Shown one piece after another: positions 1-8,554 of a DNA stretch of 64,000 nt (the stretch's first letter is position 1; each line of letters opens with the position of its first letter). Source of the stretch: Pseudoalteromonas haloplanktis ATCC 14393 (GTDB lineage: Bacteria; Pseudomonadota; Gammaproteobacteria; Enterobacterales; Alteromonadaceae); NCBI RefSeq assembly GCF_000238355.1, contig NZ_AHCA01000004.1:248001-312000 (forward strand), read 5' to 3'. Below the pieces are notes generated by a model, which did not search any database, was not told the DNA's origin, and saw only the letters and a list, made by a program, of their open reading frames with translations. Position numbers and translations under genes: made by a program.

Positions 1-190
1 ATACTTGCCACTGGCCGCCGTTAAGCTCCATTAATTCTTTTTTACTGGTTGCGAATTCAAATTCACCCGGCTGCATAAAGCCTAATGTTTTCGTGCTGCC
101 ATCGGCAAAAATTACCGTACGGCTTGAAACTTTACCATCAAAGTACACGTTTGCTGTTTTAACAACACTTACATTATCAAATTGAGACAT
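1..190 (-). CDS. ppnP: Pyrimidine/purine nucleoside phosphorylase PpnP, N-terminal part
   Basis: The first 63 codons of a gene that runs off the left edge. The start ATG is at 190 and reads [20 protein letters not shown]. The pattern of an early YFDGKV, then [12 protein letters not shown] and [12 protein letters not shown], matches the small cupin PpnP (formerly YaiE/DUF1255), where E. coli has EYFSGKVKSIGF and GEYTFSTAEPEEM. The family splits nucleosides with phosphate into base and ribose-1-phosphate in the cytoplasm. An AGGA-type ribosome site (gtgaggat on the minus strand) lies just upstream. The fragment is too short to check the C-terminal cupin strands. Confidence 0.8.
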   Translation of the reverse strand, partial: MSQFDNVSVVKTANVYFDGKVSSRTVIFADGSTKTLGFMQPGEFEFATSKKELMELNGGQWQV

Positions 191-283
191 CCTCACTCCT
201 GTTTATATTTATAATTTAACTGCGTCCACATTGCCCTAAGCAGGCATATCATGCAAGTGTAGTGATGTGAAAAATACTCATGA

Positions 284-343
284 GCTTCGGACTTCGGGCT
301 TCGGGCTTCGGGCTTCGGGCTTCGGGCTTCGGGCTTCGGGCTT
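284..343. repeat. Heptanucleotide tandem repeat array (GCTTCGG)
   Basis: Eight head-to-tail 7-bp units with consensus GCTTCGG (the second is ACTTCGG) plus a partial unit. It lies in the 269-bp spacer between ppnP and the thioesterase gene. There is no coding potential. It shares its period and general sequence style with the arrays at 1156-1232, 4971-5002, 5220-5247 and 43674-43706. Confidence 0.9.
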
Positions 344-348
344 ACATT

Positions 349-370
349 GTAGGTCGTGCTTTAGCGCGTC
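349..370 (+). repeat. REP-like hairpin element
   Basis: Begins GTAGG, then a stem with a central TTTA loop: GTCGTGC-TTTA-GCGCGTC, with one mismatch and one G-T pair. It belongs to the same family as the copies near 1.1, 4.8-5.2 and 11 kb, which share the 5' GTAG and the TTTA-type loop. Confidence 0.6.
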
Positions 371-459
371 AAGTGTTTAAGGGCTAAATAAATGGTTTAA
401 CTCTGGCTTTGTGTCATTATTGTATGGCCAAGCATAATGAGTAAGGCATACCCCACAGC

Positions 460-861
460 TTAGATCTTGCTTATTGTCCCAAGCGCGACAGCAACGAGCT
501 TTTCTTCACCATTTTCTTGAACGAAAACTTTACACTCACAAGTAGATTGACGTTTACCTGCATGCAATACATTTGCCTTTGCTAGCAAACGCTCGCCAAT
601 TGAAGGACGGACGTAATTTATTTTATACTCCGATGTGACACAGGCGCCCAGAACAGAGGCGCCAGCAAATGTTATGCAGTTATCAGCCATGTAACTAACC
701 ACACCACCATGAACAAAACCGTTATTTTGCTTTAGCTCTTCTTTAATTTCTAAACGTAACTCAGCATAACCTGCTTCGAACTTTTCAAGCTCCGCACCTA
801 ATAAATTACTAAATGATTGCTGCGCTAATATTTCCTTTCCAGTTTTTAATGTAACTTCCAA
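460..861 (-). CDS. PaaI-family hotdog thioesterase
   Basis: A 133-residue single hotdog-fold protein. The family signature is seen around residues 47-65: NGFVHGGVVSYMADNCITFA, with the HGG turn and the downstream acidic residue used by PaaI-type acyl-CoA thioesterases. The C-terminal strand region (RQSTCECKVFVQENGEEKLVAVALGTI) also fits. The likely role is hydrolysis of an acyl- or aryl-CoA thioester in the cytoplasm; the substrate cannot be read from sequence. A ribosome site (AAAGGAGTA on the minus strand) precedes the ATG. It is monocistronic, with a repeat-bearing spacer on each side. There is no phenylacetate pathway nearby, so the name paaI would be misleading. Confidence 0.8.
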   Translation of the reverse strand: MEVTLKTGKEILAQQSFSNLLGAELEKFEAGYAELRLEIKEELKQNNGFVHGGVVSYMADNCITFAGASVLGACVTSEYKINYVRPSIGERLLAKANVLHAGKRQSTCECKVFVQENGEEKLVAVALGTISKI

Positions 862-1099
862 TTGTTTACTCCTTTATTTGAACCTTGAAAATCGAATACT
901 CAAAGAATGGTTGAAAACCCTTTGCTAAAATGAAACTAGTATTGTTGGTCGTTGTTGTGGTCAATATTTCTACTTTATATACTTTTAACAAATTAGCTAA
1001 GGTATTACTATCACTAAGCATTTGTTCAGCTTAAAGCGAAAGCGAAATCAAATAAACCTACTTAAACACCATAAAATCAGGAATGAAGCTCCAATAAAA

Positions 1100-1122
1100 T
1101 CGGGGCTGAAGCACCCTCCTAC
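1100..1122 (-). repeat. REP-like hairpin element
   Basis: Read on the minus strand from 1122 it starts GTAGGAGGGTGC, has a TTCA loop, and closes with GCCCCGAT; the stem has one mismatch. It resembles the other GTAG-headed hairpins in the window and the general form of gammaproteobacterial REP sequences. An additional 7-bp inverted repeat (AAAATCG/CGATTTT) brackets it. Confidence 0.6.
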
Positions 1123-1155
1123 GATTTTACTTGGCACAGCGCCTCAGCACTTTAA

Positions 1156-1232
1156 CTGACAGCTGAAAGCTTATGGCTGACGGCTGACGGCTGACGGCTG
1201 ACGGCTGACGGCTGACGGCTGAAAGCTAACAT
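1156..1232. repeat. Heptanucleotide tandem repeat array (CTGACGG)
   Basis: Eleven 7-bp units. The six central copies are perfect CTGACGG (1177-1218). They are flanked by diverged units CTGACAG, CTGAAAG and CTTATGG on the left and CTGAAAG and CTAACAT on the right. Decay at the edges with a homogeneous centre is the usual pattern of slippage-driven arrays. It ends 8 bp before the tkt terminator. Confidence 0.9.
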
Positions 1233-1240
1233 CTCTATAC

Positions 1241-1275
1241 AAAAAAGCCCGCACTGCGTTTAACACAGTGCGGGC
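1241..1275 (-). terminator. Intrinsic terminator of tkt
   Basis: A perfect 10-bp stem, GCCCGCACTG with CAGTGCGGGC, around a 9-nt loop, followed on the minus strand by six T. It begins about 22 bases after the tkt stop codon. Confidence 0.92.
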
Positions 1276-1297
1276 TTCTAAATTTTAATCGTTAAAG

Positions 1298-3289
1298 TTA
1301 AAACAATTCGTTTGCTTTGTTTACGATATTATCTACCGTGAAGCCAAAGTGCTCAAACAGCTCATTAGCTGGCGCTGATTCACCAAAGGTGGTCATGCCC
1401 ACAACTGCGCCGTTTAGGCCAACGTACTTGTACCAGTAATCAGCAATACCTGCCTCTACTGCTACGCGGCGTGAAACTGCAGCCGGTAATACGCTTTCTT
1501 TGTAGGCAGCATCTTGTGCATCAAATACATCGGTTGATGGCATTGAGACAACACGTACTTTTTTACCTTGCTTACGAAGTTCAGCCGCTGAGTCTTGTGC
1601 TAACTGCACCTCAGAGCCTGTCGCGATAAAGATAAGCTCTGGCTCACCATCACAGCTAAGTACATAACCGCCTTTTTTCACATCGCTTAATTGCTGCGCT
1701 GAGCGAGTTTGTTGCTCAAGGCCTTGGCGAGTGAAGATAAGTGACGTTGGGCCATCTTTGCGTTCAATTGCTTGTTGCCATGCAATAGCAGATTCAACTT
1801 GGTCGCACGGGCGCCAGTTAACTAAGTTAGGCGTTAAACGCATGCTAGCAATTTGCTCTACTGGTTGGTGCGTTGGACCATCTTCACCTAAACCAATTGA
1901 ATCGTGCGTATAAACAAAAATGCTTGGCACTTTCATCAACGCCGCCATACGTACTGCATTACGTGCGTATTCCATAAACATTAGGAACGTAGCACCGTAA
2001 GGTATAAAGCCTTTATGCAGTGCAATACCGTTCATGATGGCTGACATACCAAACTCACGTACACCGTAGTAGATGTAGTTACCGCTGGCATCGTTTGCTT
2101 CAAGACCTTTAGAGCCTTTCCAAATTGTTAAGTTAGAACCTGCTAAATCCGCAGAGCCGCCCATAAATTCAGGTAATAAAGGACCAAATGCATTTAATGC
2201 ATCTTGTGATGCTTTACGTGAAGCTGGGTTTGCAGGGTTTGCATCAAGCTGTTCAATATACGCTTGTGATTTTTCTGCCCAATCAGCAGGTAATTCACCG
2301 CTGGTACGGCGTTTAAACTCGGCTGCTAATTCAGGATGTGCAGCTGCGTATGCGGCAAACTTTTCATCCCAGCTCGCTTCTAGTTGCTTACCTTTTTCTT
2401 TGCCATCCCACTGACTGTAAATATCAGCTGGGATGTCAAATGCTTCACCAGTCCAACCTAGGAACTCGCGTGCAGCTTTGATTTCGTCTTCACCTAGTGG
2501 TGCGCCGTGGCAATCATGGCTACCTGATTTGTTAGGAGAGCCATAACCAATCACTGTTTTACAACAAATTAGAGTTGGTTTATCAGTGATGCTACGTGCT
2601 TCTTCGATTGCTGCACGAATTGCATCTGAATCATGGCCATCAACGCCGCTTACCACATGCCAGCCGTAGGCTTTAAAGCGCGCTGGGGTATCGTCGCTAA
2701 ACCAGCCTTCAACTTCACCATCAATTGAAATGCCGTTGTCATCCCAAAATGCCACTAATTTACCAAGGCCTAATGTGCCTGCAAGTGAACACGCTTCGTG
2801 AGAAATACCTTCCATAAGGCAACCATCACCTAAGAAAGCATACGTAAAGTGATCAACGATATCGTGACCTTCACGGTTAAACTGTGCTGCCAATGCTTTT
2901 TCAGCAATCGCCATACCTACCGCATTTGTGATCCCTTGACCAAGTGGACCCGTAGTGGTCTCAATACCTGGTGCATAACCATACTCTGGGTGACCTGGAG
3001 TTTTTGAATGCATTTGGCGGAAGTTTTTAATTTCCTCAATTGGCAAATCATAACCACTTAAGTGCAATAGAGAATAAATCAGCATTGAACCGTGGCCGTT
3101 TGAGAGTATAAATCGATCTCTGTCTACCCACTCTGGATTGGTTGGATTGTGGTTTAGATAGTCGCGCCATAATACTTCTGCGATATCCGCCATGCCCATA
3201 GGGGCTCCAGGGTGGCCTGATTTGGCCTGTTGTACTGCGTCCATTGATAAGACGCGAATAGCATTTGCAAGTTCTTTGCGAGACGGCAT
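1298..3289 (-). CDS. tkt: Transketolase
   Basis: Transfers two-carbon ketol units between sugar phosphates in the non-oxidative pentose phosphate pathway, using thiamine diphosphate. The product is 663 residues, the usual length. The start [18 protein letters not shown] at 3289 aligns with TktA and has a strong ribosome site (AGGAGAATTC-ATG). The open frame extends 19 codons further upstream without support. Visible motifs are SGHPGAPMG near residue 25, the ThDP/Mg motif GDGCLMEG near 155 and [11 protein letters not shown] in the pyrimidine-binding domain. The gene is divergent from metK across 277 bp and closed by a strong terminator. Confidence 0.97.
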   Translation of the reverse strand: MPSRKELANAIRVLSMDAVQQAKSGHPGAPMGMADIAEVLWRDYLNHNPTNPEWVDRDRFILSNGHGSMLIYSLLHLSGYDLPIEEIKNFRQMHSKTPGHPEYGYAPGIETTTGPLGQGITNAVGMAIAEKALAAQFNREGHDIVDHFTYAFLGDGCLMEGISHEACSLAGTLGLGKLVAFWDDNGISIDGEVEGWFSDDTPARFKAYGWHVVSGVDGHDSDAIRAAIEEARSITDKPTLICCKTVIGYGSPNKSGSHDCHGAPLGEDEIKAAREFLGWTGEAFDIPADIYSQWDGKEKGKQLEASWDEKFAAYAAAHPELAAEFKRRTSGELPADWAEKSQAYIEQLDANPANPASRKASQDALNAFGPLLPEFMGGSADLAGSNLTIWKGSKGLEANDASGNYIYYGVREFGMSAIMNGIALHKGFIPYGATFLMFMEYARNAVRMAALMKVPSIFVYTHDSIGLGEDGPTHQPVEQIASMRLTPNLVNWRPCDQVESAIAWQQAIERKDGPTSLIFTRQGLEQQTRSAQQLSDVKKGGYVLSCDGEPELIFIATGSEVQLAQDSAAELRKQGKKVRVVSMPSTDVFDAQDAAYKESVLPAAVSRRVAVEAGIADYWYKYVGLNGAVVGMTTFGESAPANELFEHFGFTVDNIVNKANELF

Positions 3290-3448
3290 GAATTCTCCTA
3301 CCTTTAACTGTATTTGCGCTGGTTGTTGTGTGTTTTTCAAGAACACCCATTCTTACTTATTGTAGGGGCTGTGTGCAATTAAAAACCCTGATTAAATTAG
3401 CTATTATGAAAATTTTTTAAGAACAAAAAGTTATTAGTAATTTTATTT

Positions 3449-3464
3449 AGACGTCTAGGCGTAA
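3449..3464 (+). promoter_or_regulatory. MetJ-type met box upstream of metK
   Basis: AGACGTCT at 3449-3456 is the exact 8-bp met box consensus. It is followed without a gap by AGGCGTAA, a weaker second box. MetJ binds two or more adjacent 8-bp boxes, and metK is a standard member of its regulon. The site is 103 bp upstream of the metK ATG and about 160 bp from the divergent tkt start, so metK is the more likely target. No metJ gene is in the window. Confidence 0.7.
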
Positions 3465-3566
3465 AAACACTATGCAACTATCGTTGTTTTCGATAAAATA
3501 CGCCCCTTAATTTTTTAGCGCTCTTACCGACGTTTGTGAAGCGCAATATTTGTGAGCAGAAAGACA

Positions 3567-4718
3567 ATGGCAAAACATTTATTTACTTCTGAATCAGTTT
3601 CTGAAGGTCATCCGGATAAAATCGCGGATCAAATCTCTGACGCGGTACTTGATGCCATCTTAGAGCAAGATTCTCATGCACGTGTTGCGTGTGAAACTTA
3701 CGTGAAGACCGGTATGGTTATGGTTGGTGGTGAAATCACTACTAGCGCCTGGGTTGATATTGAAGAAATCACCCGTAAAACGGTACGTGAAATTGGTTAC
3801 ACACATTCAGACATGGGTTTTGATGCTGATTCGTGTGCAATCTTAAATACAATCGGTAAGCAGTCTCCAGACATCAACCAAGGTGTTGACCGTACTAGCC
3901 CTGAAGAACAAGGCGCTGGTGACCAAGGTTTAATGTTTGGTTATGCGTGTAACGAAACTAAAGTATTAATGCCTGCACCTATCACTTACTCTCACCGTTT
4001 AGTACAACGCCAAGCGCAAGTACGTAAAAGCGGCGAGCTTGAGTGGTTACGCCCAGATGCAAAATCACAGGTTACTTTTGCATATGAAAACGGCAAACCA
4101 GTCGGCATTGATGCAGTTGTTCTTTCTACTCAACACTGTGATTCAATCTCACAAAATGATCTAGTAGAAGCAGTGATGGAAACCATCATCAAGCCTGTAT
4201 TACCTGCAGAGCTAATTTCTAAAGCAACTAAGTTCTTTATTAACCCAACGGGTCGTTTTGTTATCGGTGGCCCTATGGGTGACTGTGGTCTTACTGGTCG
4301 TAAAATCATCGTTGATACCTACGGCGGTATGGCTCGTCACGGTGGCGGTGCTTTCTCTGGTAAAGATCCATCAAAAGTTGACCGCTCAGCTGCATACGCT
4401 GCGCGTTACGTTGCGAAAAACGTGGTTGCTGCTGGTCTTGCTGATAAATGTGAGCTACAAGTATCTTACGCAATTGGTGTTGCGGAGCCTACGTCAATCA
4501 GTGTTGAAACGTTTGGTACAAGTAAATTAGAAGAAGGTCGTTTAATCGAACTTATTCGTGAACACTTTGACTTACGCCCTTACGGCCTAATTCAAATGCT
4601 TGATCTTGAGCGCCCAATTTATCAACCAACCGCTGCTTACGGGCACTTTGGTCGTGATGAATTCCCATGGGAACGCACAGACAAAGCAGACGCACTTCGC
4701 GCAGCAGCTGGCCTTTAA
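3567..4718 (+). CDS. metK: S-adenosylmethionine synthetase
   Basis: Makes S-adenosylmethionine from ATP and methionine in the cytoplasm. The product is 383 residues, matching the family. The ATG at 3567 gives [18 protein letters not shown], as in E. coli; a GTG five codons upstream is open but unsupported. Key elements are GHPDK at residues 14-18 (ATP/metal), the [13 protein letters not shown] region and the glycine-rich GGGAFSGKD loop before [14 protein letters not shown]. It stands alone, with a met box upstream and a compact terminator just downstream. Confidence 0.98.
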   Translation: MAKHLFTSESVSEGHPDKIADQISDAVLDAILEQDSHARVACETYVKTGMVMVGGEITTSAWVDIEEITRKTVREIGYTHSDMGFDADSCAILNTIGKQSPDINQGVDRTSPEEQGAGDQGLMFGYACNETKVLMPAPITYSHRLVQRQAQVRKSGELEWLRPDAKSQVTFAYENGKPVGIDAVVLSTQHCDSISQNDLVEAVMETIIKPVLPAELISKATKFFINPTGRFVIGGPMGDCGLTGRKIIVDTYGGMARHGGGAFSGKDPSKVDRSAAYAARYVAKNVVAAGLADKCELQVSYAIGVAEPTSISVETFGTSKLEEGRLIELIREHFDLRPYGLIQMLDLERPIYQPTAAYGHFGRDEFPWERTDKADALRAAAGL

Positions 4719-4740
4719 TTCCAGCCTTTGTGTGAATGTA

Positions 4741-4768
4741 AAAAAAGCGCCAATCGGCGCTTTTTTTT
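4741..4768 (+). terminator. Intrinsic terminator of metK
   Basis: GCGCC-AATC-GGCGC flanked by A6 and T8, 22 bases after the metK stop. The symmetrical A and T runs would let it work on either strand. Confidence 0.92.
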
Positions 4769-4807
4769 ATACCTGCTGATTATACTGTTATAAACTTTAG
4801 GTTATTT

Positions 4808-4858
4808 GTCGCGAGGTAAACTCGCTGCTAGATAACGTAGGCGCGAGTTTATCCCCGC
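4808..4858. repeat. Pair of inverted REP-like elements
   Basis: Two hairpins in opposite orientation. The first (4808-4831, minus) reads CTAGCAGCGAG-TTTAC-CTCGC, with GCGAG pairing CTCGC. The second (4837-4858, plus) starts GTAGGCGCGAGTTTAT and closes with CCCCGC. Such head-to-head pairs resemble the BIME arrangement of classical REPs. Confidence 0.75.
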
Positions 4859-4970
4859 AATTAAATTAATGTGCTTTAAGTAATTTATTCACAAAGAGAT
4901 TATGAGGCGCTGTGATTTAGAGTAAAATAGGGGCTAGGTTTTAGGGAAGTGACTAGCTGCTAAGGGTGTA

Positions 4971-5002
4971 TTCGAAGCTCGTTACCCTTAGCCCGTGGCT
5001 TT
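4971..5002. repeat. Degenerate heptamer array
   Basis: Reads in 7-bp steps as TTCGAAG, CTCGTTA, CCCTTAG, CCCGTGG, then CTTT. The units keep C-Y-C at the front and R-G at the end while the middle varies. The CTCGTTA unit recurs in the array at 43674. It is short and diverged, so it may be the remnant of a longer array. Confidence 0.5.
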
Positions 5003-5040
5003 CTCTTTTCAATGCTGCGCCTCGGTGGTGAAATAGACTT

Positions 5041-5062
5041 GTCGCCATAAATGGCGACCTAC
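5041..5062 (-). repeat. REP-like hairpin element
   Basis: On the minus strand: GTAG, then GTCGCCA-TTTA-TGGCGAC, a perfect 7-bp stem with a 4-nt loop. Nearly identical in sequence to the plus-strand copy at 10965-10986. Confidence 0.75.
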
Positions 5063-5117
5063 ACAGCAGATGTTACTTGTATGCGAGTTGCTTGCCACCG
5101 CGAAGGTAAAAGTTATT

Positions 5118-5194
5118 GTCGCGAGGTAAACTCGCTGCTACACGCGTAGCCGTGGGTTTATCCCCACATAACGTAGGCGCGAGTTTATCCCCGC
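5118..5194. repeat. Cluster of three REP-like elements
   Basis: Copy one (5118-5141, minus) starts GTAGC and has the stem GCGAG/CTCGC. Copy two (5146-5167, plus) starts GTAGC with GTGGG/CCCAC. Copy three (5173-5194, plus) starts GTAGG with GCGAG against CCCGC, a pairing completed by a G-T wobble on the minus strand. The stems differ between copies but stay paired. Confidence 0.75.
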
Positions 5195-5219
5195 AATTAA
5201 ACCTAGATGCTAGCGTGTA

Positions 5220-5247
5220 TTCTGAACCCGTCGCCCGAAGCCCGTAG
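5220..5247. repeat. Degenerate heptamer array
   Basis: Reads TTCTGAA, CCCGTCG, CCCGAAG, CCCGTAG in 7-bp steps, immediately upstream of the 3' end of dgkA. The units are close to those at 4971-5002. Confidence 0.5.
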
Positions 5248-5262
5248 CGCTTTACCTAACGC

Positions 5263-5670
5263 CTAACTTATCAATGTAAGTATTTTTTCATACCCAGCTA
5301 CACCCCACACTATCATCAATATCAACAGCGCTAAACTAACCGCTGCTGAAGCAATATCTTTCGCACGTCCTGAAAGCACATGGTATTCAACGCCAACGCG
5401 ATCTGTTAATGCTTCAATAGCTGAGTTGAGGAGTTCAACCACTAATAAAAATAAAAAGCTAACAACCAGCATTACCCAATGTTGCAGTGATTGCGCAAGC
5501 CAAAATGATAATGGGAGTAACACTAGCCCTAAAGCGAGCTCTGTGCGAAAAGCTGATTCTTCCTGAAAAGCCGCTTTAAACCCTTTAATTGAGCATTGAG
5601 TGGCTTTAAAAAGACGACCTAAGCCTATGCCATTTGGTTTATTAACTAGGTTAATGTTTGGTTTGTTCAT
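5263..5670 (-). CDS. dgkA: Diacylglycerol kinase
   Basis: An integral inner-membrane kinase that turns diacylglycerol into phosphatidic acid with ATP. The product is 135 residues against about 122 in E. coli, the extra being an N-terminal tail. The active-site helix ELLNSAIEALTDRV has E79, N82 and E86, aligning with E. coli E69, N72 and E76. Three membrane segments can be seen (about 46-62, 64-80 and 108-127). The start lies 21 bp after the stop of the LtaS-like transferase, so the two are probably one operon: the transferase would release diacylglycerol from phospholipid head-group transfer, and DgkA would recycle it. Confidence 0.93.
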   Translation of the reverse strand: MNKPNINLVNKPNGIGLGRLFKATQCSIKGFKAAFQEESAFRTELALGLVLLPLSFWLAQSLQHWVMLVVSFLFLLVVELLNSAIEALTDRVGVEYHVLSGRAKDIASAAVSLALLILMIVWGVAGYEKILTLIS

Positions 5671-5691
5671 GTTTAGTATCTTAACAGCTCA

Positions 5692-7686
5692 TCAGAAATT
5701 ATTTGTGCCTTGAGTTAGCAAATGCCACGCTTGCGCCATGTATTGATTATACGCATGCTCTGTTGCAGCATCGATCACTTTAAACGATTGTGTTTGCGTT
5801 GGCATTAGCTGTATTTTATCGAGCGAGTTTACAGCATAGTACTCATATAATGCATTTAAATCACCACGCCATAATTGCTTATTATTACGTACAGTTTGAA
5901 AACCAAAAACAGTCCGTTCAGCGGGCGCTGTTAATAGTGACTGTCCGACACTATAAAATTCCGTACTAGCTGGTGCTATTAAATTCAACAAGGTTGGCGC
6001 GATATCCATATGACTAGCTATTTGTTGAGAGTTCACCATATTTGAGTTCACTCCGTTGCCATAAATAATTAAAGGCACATGAGTCAATTCGTATAAATTA
6101 GGCCGAGGATGTAAATAGCGCCGGCTGTAATGGTCACCCGTAATAATAAATAACGCATCGGGGTAGCGTTGTTGCATATTACGTACAAATGCGCCTAACA
6201 TTTTATCGCTATACCATAAGTGCCCAAGCACATAAGGATCAAGTACTTGTGTTTCTAATTCTTGAATTTCTGCAGGGTAATCAGCGGCAGTTTTAAACGG
6301 GTAATCATACTGATTTAGATCTAAGTTAAAAGGTCCATGATAACTGCCGCTCATGATCACATTAAAGCTTTTTGGCTGTGTTTTCGCAGCAACCAAATCA
6401 AATAACTGAGCATCATCAATCCCCCAAACCCCGGCACTCCCCTTACCGCCAGCATCTGTAGCAGAGTACACCTTATCGGCACCTTGAGAGAGGACATATT
6501 GGCCAACATTCTGCCATGACAATAAACCGCCATAAAAAAATTGACTGGTATAACCTAACTGTTCCAACTGATTGAATAATGACAATTTACTAGCTGGTTG
6601 CTGTGGCCCTATAAGGCTCATATTGACCCCTGCATAAGGGATCCCAGATAAAATACTCGATAACGAGTTCATAGTGCTACTGGCTGCTGGTAACACGTTA
6701 TCTAAATAAATCCCCTTGCTAGCGAGGTTTTTTAGCTCGTTGGTTAAGTTAAGTGAAGCATATTTTTGTTGTAACGGCCATGAATCGTAACTTTCCATCA
6801 CAATAAAAAATATTTGTGACGGGGCTGCCAACAGCGGCTCACTGCTGTGTTGCTTTAACTCTACTAACCCGTCTGGAGCAATTGTGGTATTACTTTTTAA
6901 GTATGGATTTTCACCGTCTAAGCCATGACTTTGTAGCTCATTATAATCCTTAATAGCATACACAAAACTGCGAAATGGATTTATAACTAAACTATTTACA
7001 AACGGATCAAGGGTAACGGCAGACCACTTTCGCGAAGCTGGGCGTGACTCGAACGAACCGCGAATAGCACAGACAAATAACACTATGATCAAAACAATTA
7101 AAAATGTTCGTTTCCACTTACAATCAGTAAAAATACGCTCTAAAAAACCATAAGGTTGCCGATCAATTAACTGGCATAACTTAAATGCAACCACTAACAA
7201 TACTAATAAACTCAGGACACTGCCCCATGGCTGATATTGCTTTATTGCAGTTAAAGCAATTGCTTGCTGATCGTCATGTAGCCCTTCAAACATAAAGTAA
7301 TTGAATTGACTGCCGTATTCAGCAATATATGTGATGCTGGTTATACAAAGTAAAATAGCAACCACAAAGAAAAGCTTGGCGGTCAATACACGCACCGCTC
7401 TGACCCAATGCCACAGTCGCAGTGGTTGTAAAATACAATTGAGTAGAAAAGGAATACTAAAGCAGACGCCACTGGCGGCGGAGTCAAATGCAAACCCCGT
7501 TTTTAAGGTATTTAAAATTGTATCAACATCTAATGGGGCAGTGATCCGGTTATGAAAATAAACCAAAAAGAACACCCGAAAGCTCATAAATAGCAAAACA
7601 CCCATAAACCAAAGTGTCGCTATGCGCCAGCTTTCGTTAACAAATGCAAACCATCTGCTTGATTTAAATACCGATGATACCAACAC
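5692..7686 (-). CDS. LTA synthase-like membrane sulfatase-fold transferase
   Basis: A 664-residue inner-membrane enzyme. About five membrane segments occupy residues 25-205. A periplasmic alkaline-phosphatase/sulfatase-type domain follows from about 290. Metal and catalytic features fit the LtaS/OpgB/EptA superfamily: E298 in IVMESYDS, T338 in ASSTMNSLSS as the likely nucleophile, and D518-H519 in ITGDHYSRR. Such enzymes move a phospholipid head group (glycerol-phosphate or phosphoethanolamine) onto a periplasmic acceptor and leave diacylglycerol. Linkage to dgkA fits that chemistry. The acceptor (periplasmic glucan, lipid A or surface sugar) cannot be decided from sequence. Confidence 0.75.
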   Translation of the reverse strand: MLVSSVFKSSRWFAFVNESWRIATLWFMGVLLFMSFRVFFLVYFHNRITAPLDVDTILNTLKTGFAFDSAASGVCFSIPFLLNCILQPLRLWHWVRAVRVLTAKLFFVVAILLCITSITYIAEYGSQFNYFMFEGLHDDQQAIALTAIKQYQPWGSVLSLLVLLVVAFKLCQLIDRQPYGFLERIFTDCKWKRTFLIVLIIVLFVCAIRGSFESRPASRKWSAVTLDPFVNSLVINPFRSFVYAIKDYNELQSHGLDGENPYLKSNTTIAPDGLVELKQHSSEPLLAAPSQIFFIVMESYDSWPLQQKYASLNLTNELKNLASKGIYLDNVLPAASSTMNSLSSILSGIPYAGVNMSLIGPQQPASKLSLFNQLEQLGYTSQFFYGGLLSWQNVGQYVLSQGADKVYSATDAGGKGSAGVWGIDDAQLFDLVAAKTQPKSFNVIMSGSYHGPFNLDLNQYDYPFKTAADYPAEIQELETQVLDPYVLGHLWYSDKMLGAFVRNMQQRYPDALFIITGDHYSRRYLHPRPNLYELTHVPLIIYGNGVNSNMVNSQQIASHMDIAPTLLNLIAPASTEFYSVGQSLLTAPAERTVFGFQTVRNNKQLWRGDLNALYEYYAVNSLDKIQLMPTQTQSFKVIDAATEHAYNQYMAQAWHLLTQGTNNF

Positions 7687-7709
7687 CTTTGCTGTCCTTA
7701 AAATAGAAT

Positions 7710-7725
7710 ATTCCCAAAAAGGGAA
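7710..7725. promoter_or_regulatory. TTCCC-A5-GGGAA inverted repeat upstream of the LtaS-like/dgkA operon
   Basis: A short palindrome (TTCCC, five A, GGGAA) centred about 32 bp upstream of the transferase ATG, in the expected promoter zone. It could be an operator, but nothing in the window names its binding protein. Confidence 0.3.
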
Positions 7726-7860
7726 CGTTACCTATTTTAGTTACGCAAACAATGCTGACTTTGTAATATTTTGTAAAAAAGTTCAAACAAAACACTTAAA
7801 TTACATAACGTTAACAAATCAACCCGATTCCTATTTTTACGTGTTGTTGGGTTATTTCTA

Positions 7861-8526
7861 TTACTGCTGATGAGTACAGTCGCCAAGCTGTGTTATTTGC
7901 TCATTTGGTTGGAAAGTTTTATCAAGTAAACGTTGCTTTAACGCAAGTAAAGTGTGTAATGCACTTTTGAGCCCAATTTTATTACTGAGCCAATGAGGAA
8001 GCGCCCCGCCTGGGTCCGCGTATACAACATGACGAATAGTCAATTGCGTCAGCCCTTGATTACGAACTTCAGTTAATAACCAACTTGCCTTAAGGTCAGT
8101 GATGCGGATCACTTCCTCGCGCTTATCAAGGAAATCTGGAAAAGCAGCAATCGTTAACTCAGTTTGTGTGTCACTAACACGTCGGTAGCATGAGTAGCTC
8201 ACCATATCGCGATCTGTAACCGGCCATGGTGAATCAAATTGGGTATAAACGATGTTTTCTGAGGGACTTAAACGCTTTAATACTTGTACATTAGCTACAT
8301 TTTCAATCCATAAGGGAGCACTTTCGGTATCGCTTAGCAACGCCATAAAATCACTCGCTGTGACCCCTTCGATAGTAATCTCAGCCTGCACTTCAAAAAT
8401 ACCATTTGCATGTTTTTTATAGTGCACGCTCGCCCCATCATACTGCTTCCAAAGCTGCCACTGGGCAGGCTGTGCCCCAAGCTGGACGCTAAAAAGCAGC
8501 ACTAATAATAGCATTTGCTGTCGCAT
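7861..8526 (-). CDS. START-domain protein, exported
   Basis: A 221-residue protein with a signal peptide (MRQQMLLLVLLFSVQLGAQ, cleavage near 19) and one START-type lipid-binding domain across the rest. The PWPVTDRDMVSY stretch near residue 97 and the VTASDFMALLSDTESAPLWIENV region are typical of bacterial START proteins. The fold binds a hydrophobic ligand in a deep pocket; the ligand and partner are unknown. The gene is followed by the LtaS-like gene in the same direction, with a 174-bp gap, so co-transcription is uncertain. It begins 28 bp after the ygiF-like stop. Confidence 0.75.
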   Translation of the reverse strand: MRQQMLLLVLLFSVQLGAQPAQWQLWKQYDGASVHYKKHANGIFEVQAEITIEGVTASDFMALLSDTESAPLWIENVANVQVLKRLSPSENIVYTQFDSPWPVTDRDMVSYSCYRRVSDTQTELTIAAFPDFLDKREEVIRITDLKASWLLTEVRNQGLTQLTIRHVVYADPGGALPHWLSNKIGLKSALHTLLALKQRLLDKTFQPNEQITQLGDCTHQQ

Positions 8527-8554
8527 ACATACTCCCTTATGCGCTGAACAATCC

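Larger units (their letters stand above)
862..1240. other. Repeat-bearing spacer without genes
   Basis: About 380 bases between the thioesterase and tkt with no plausible gene. It holds the thioesterase promoter region (AT-rich, 862-1020), a REP-like hairpin at 1100-1122 and the heptamer array at 1156-1232. The tkt terminator follows directly. Confidence 0.7.
4769..5262. other. REP-rich intergenic region
   Basis: Roughly 500 bases between the metK terminator and the dgkA stop, without a plausible gene. At least six GTAG-type hairpin repeats (4808-4858, 5041-5062, 5118-5194) and two heptamer-type arrays (4971-5002, 5220-5247) occupy much of it. Confidence 0.75.

Noticed and set aside
4719..5262. 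Possible small RNA in the metK-dgkA gap because of several strong hairpins.
   Set aside because: Each hairpin is explained as a member of the dispersed GTAG repeat family, and none has a terminator-type T-run.
7622..7870. An 82-codon plus-strand open frame across the upstream region of the LtaS-like gene.
   Set aside because: It begins inside the antisense of the transferase gene, has no ribosome site, and its composition is that of AT-rich spacer.
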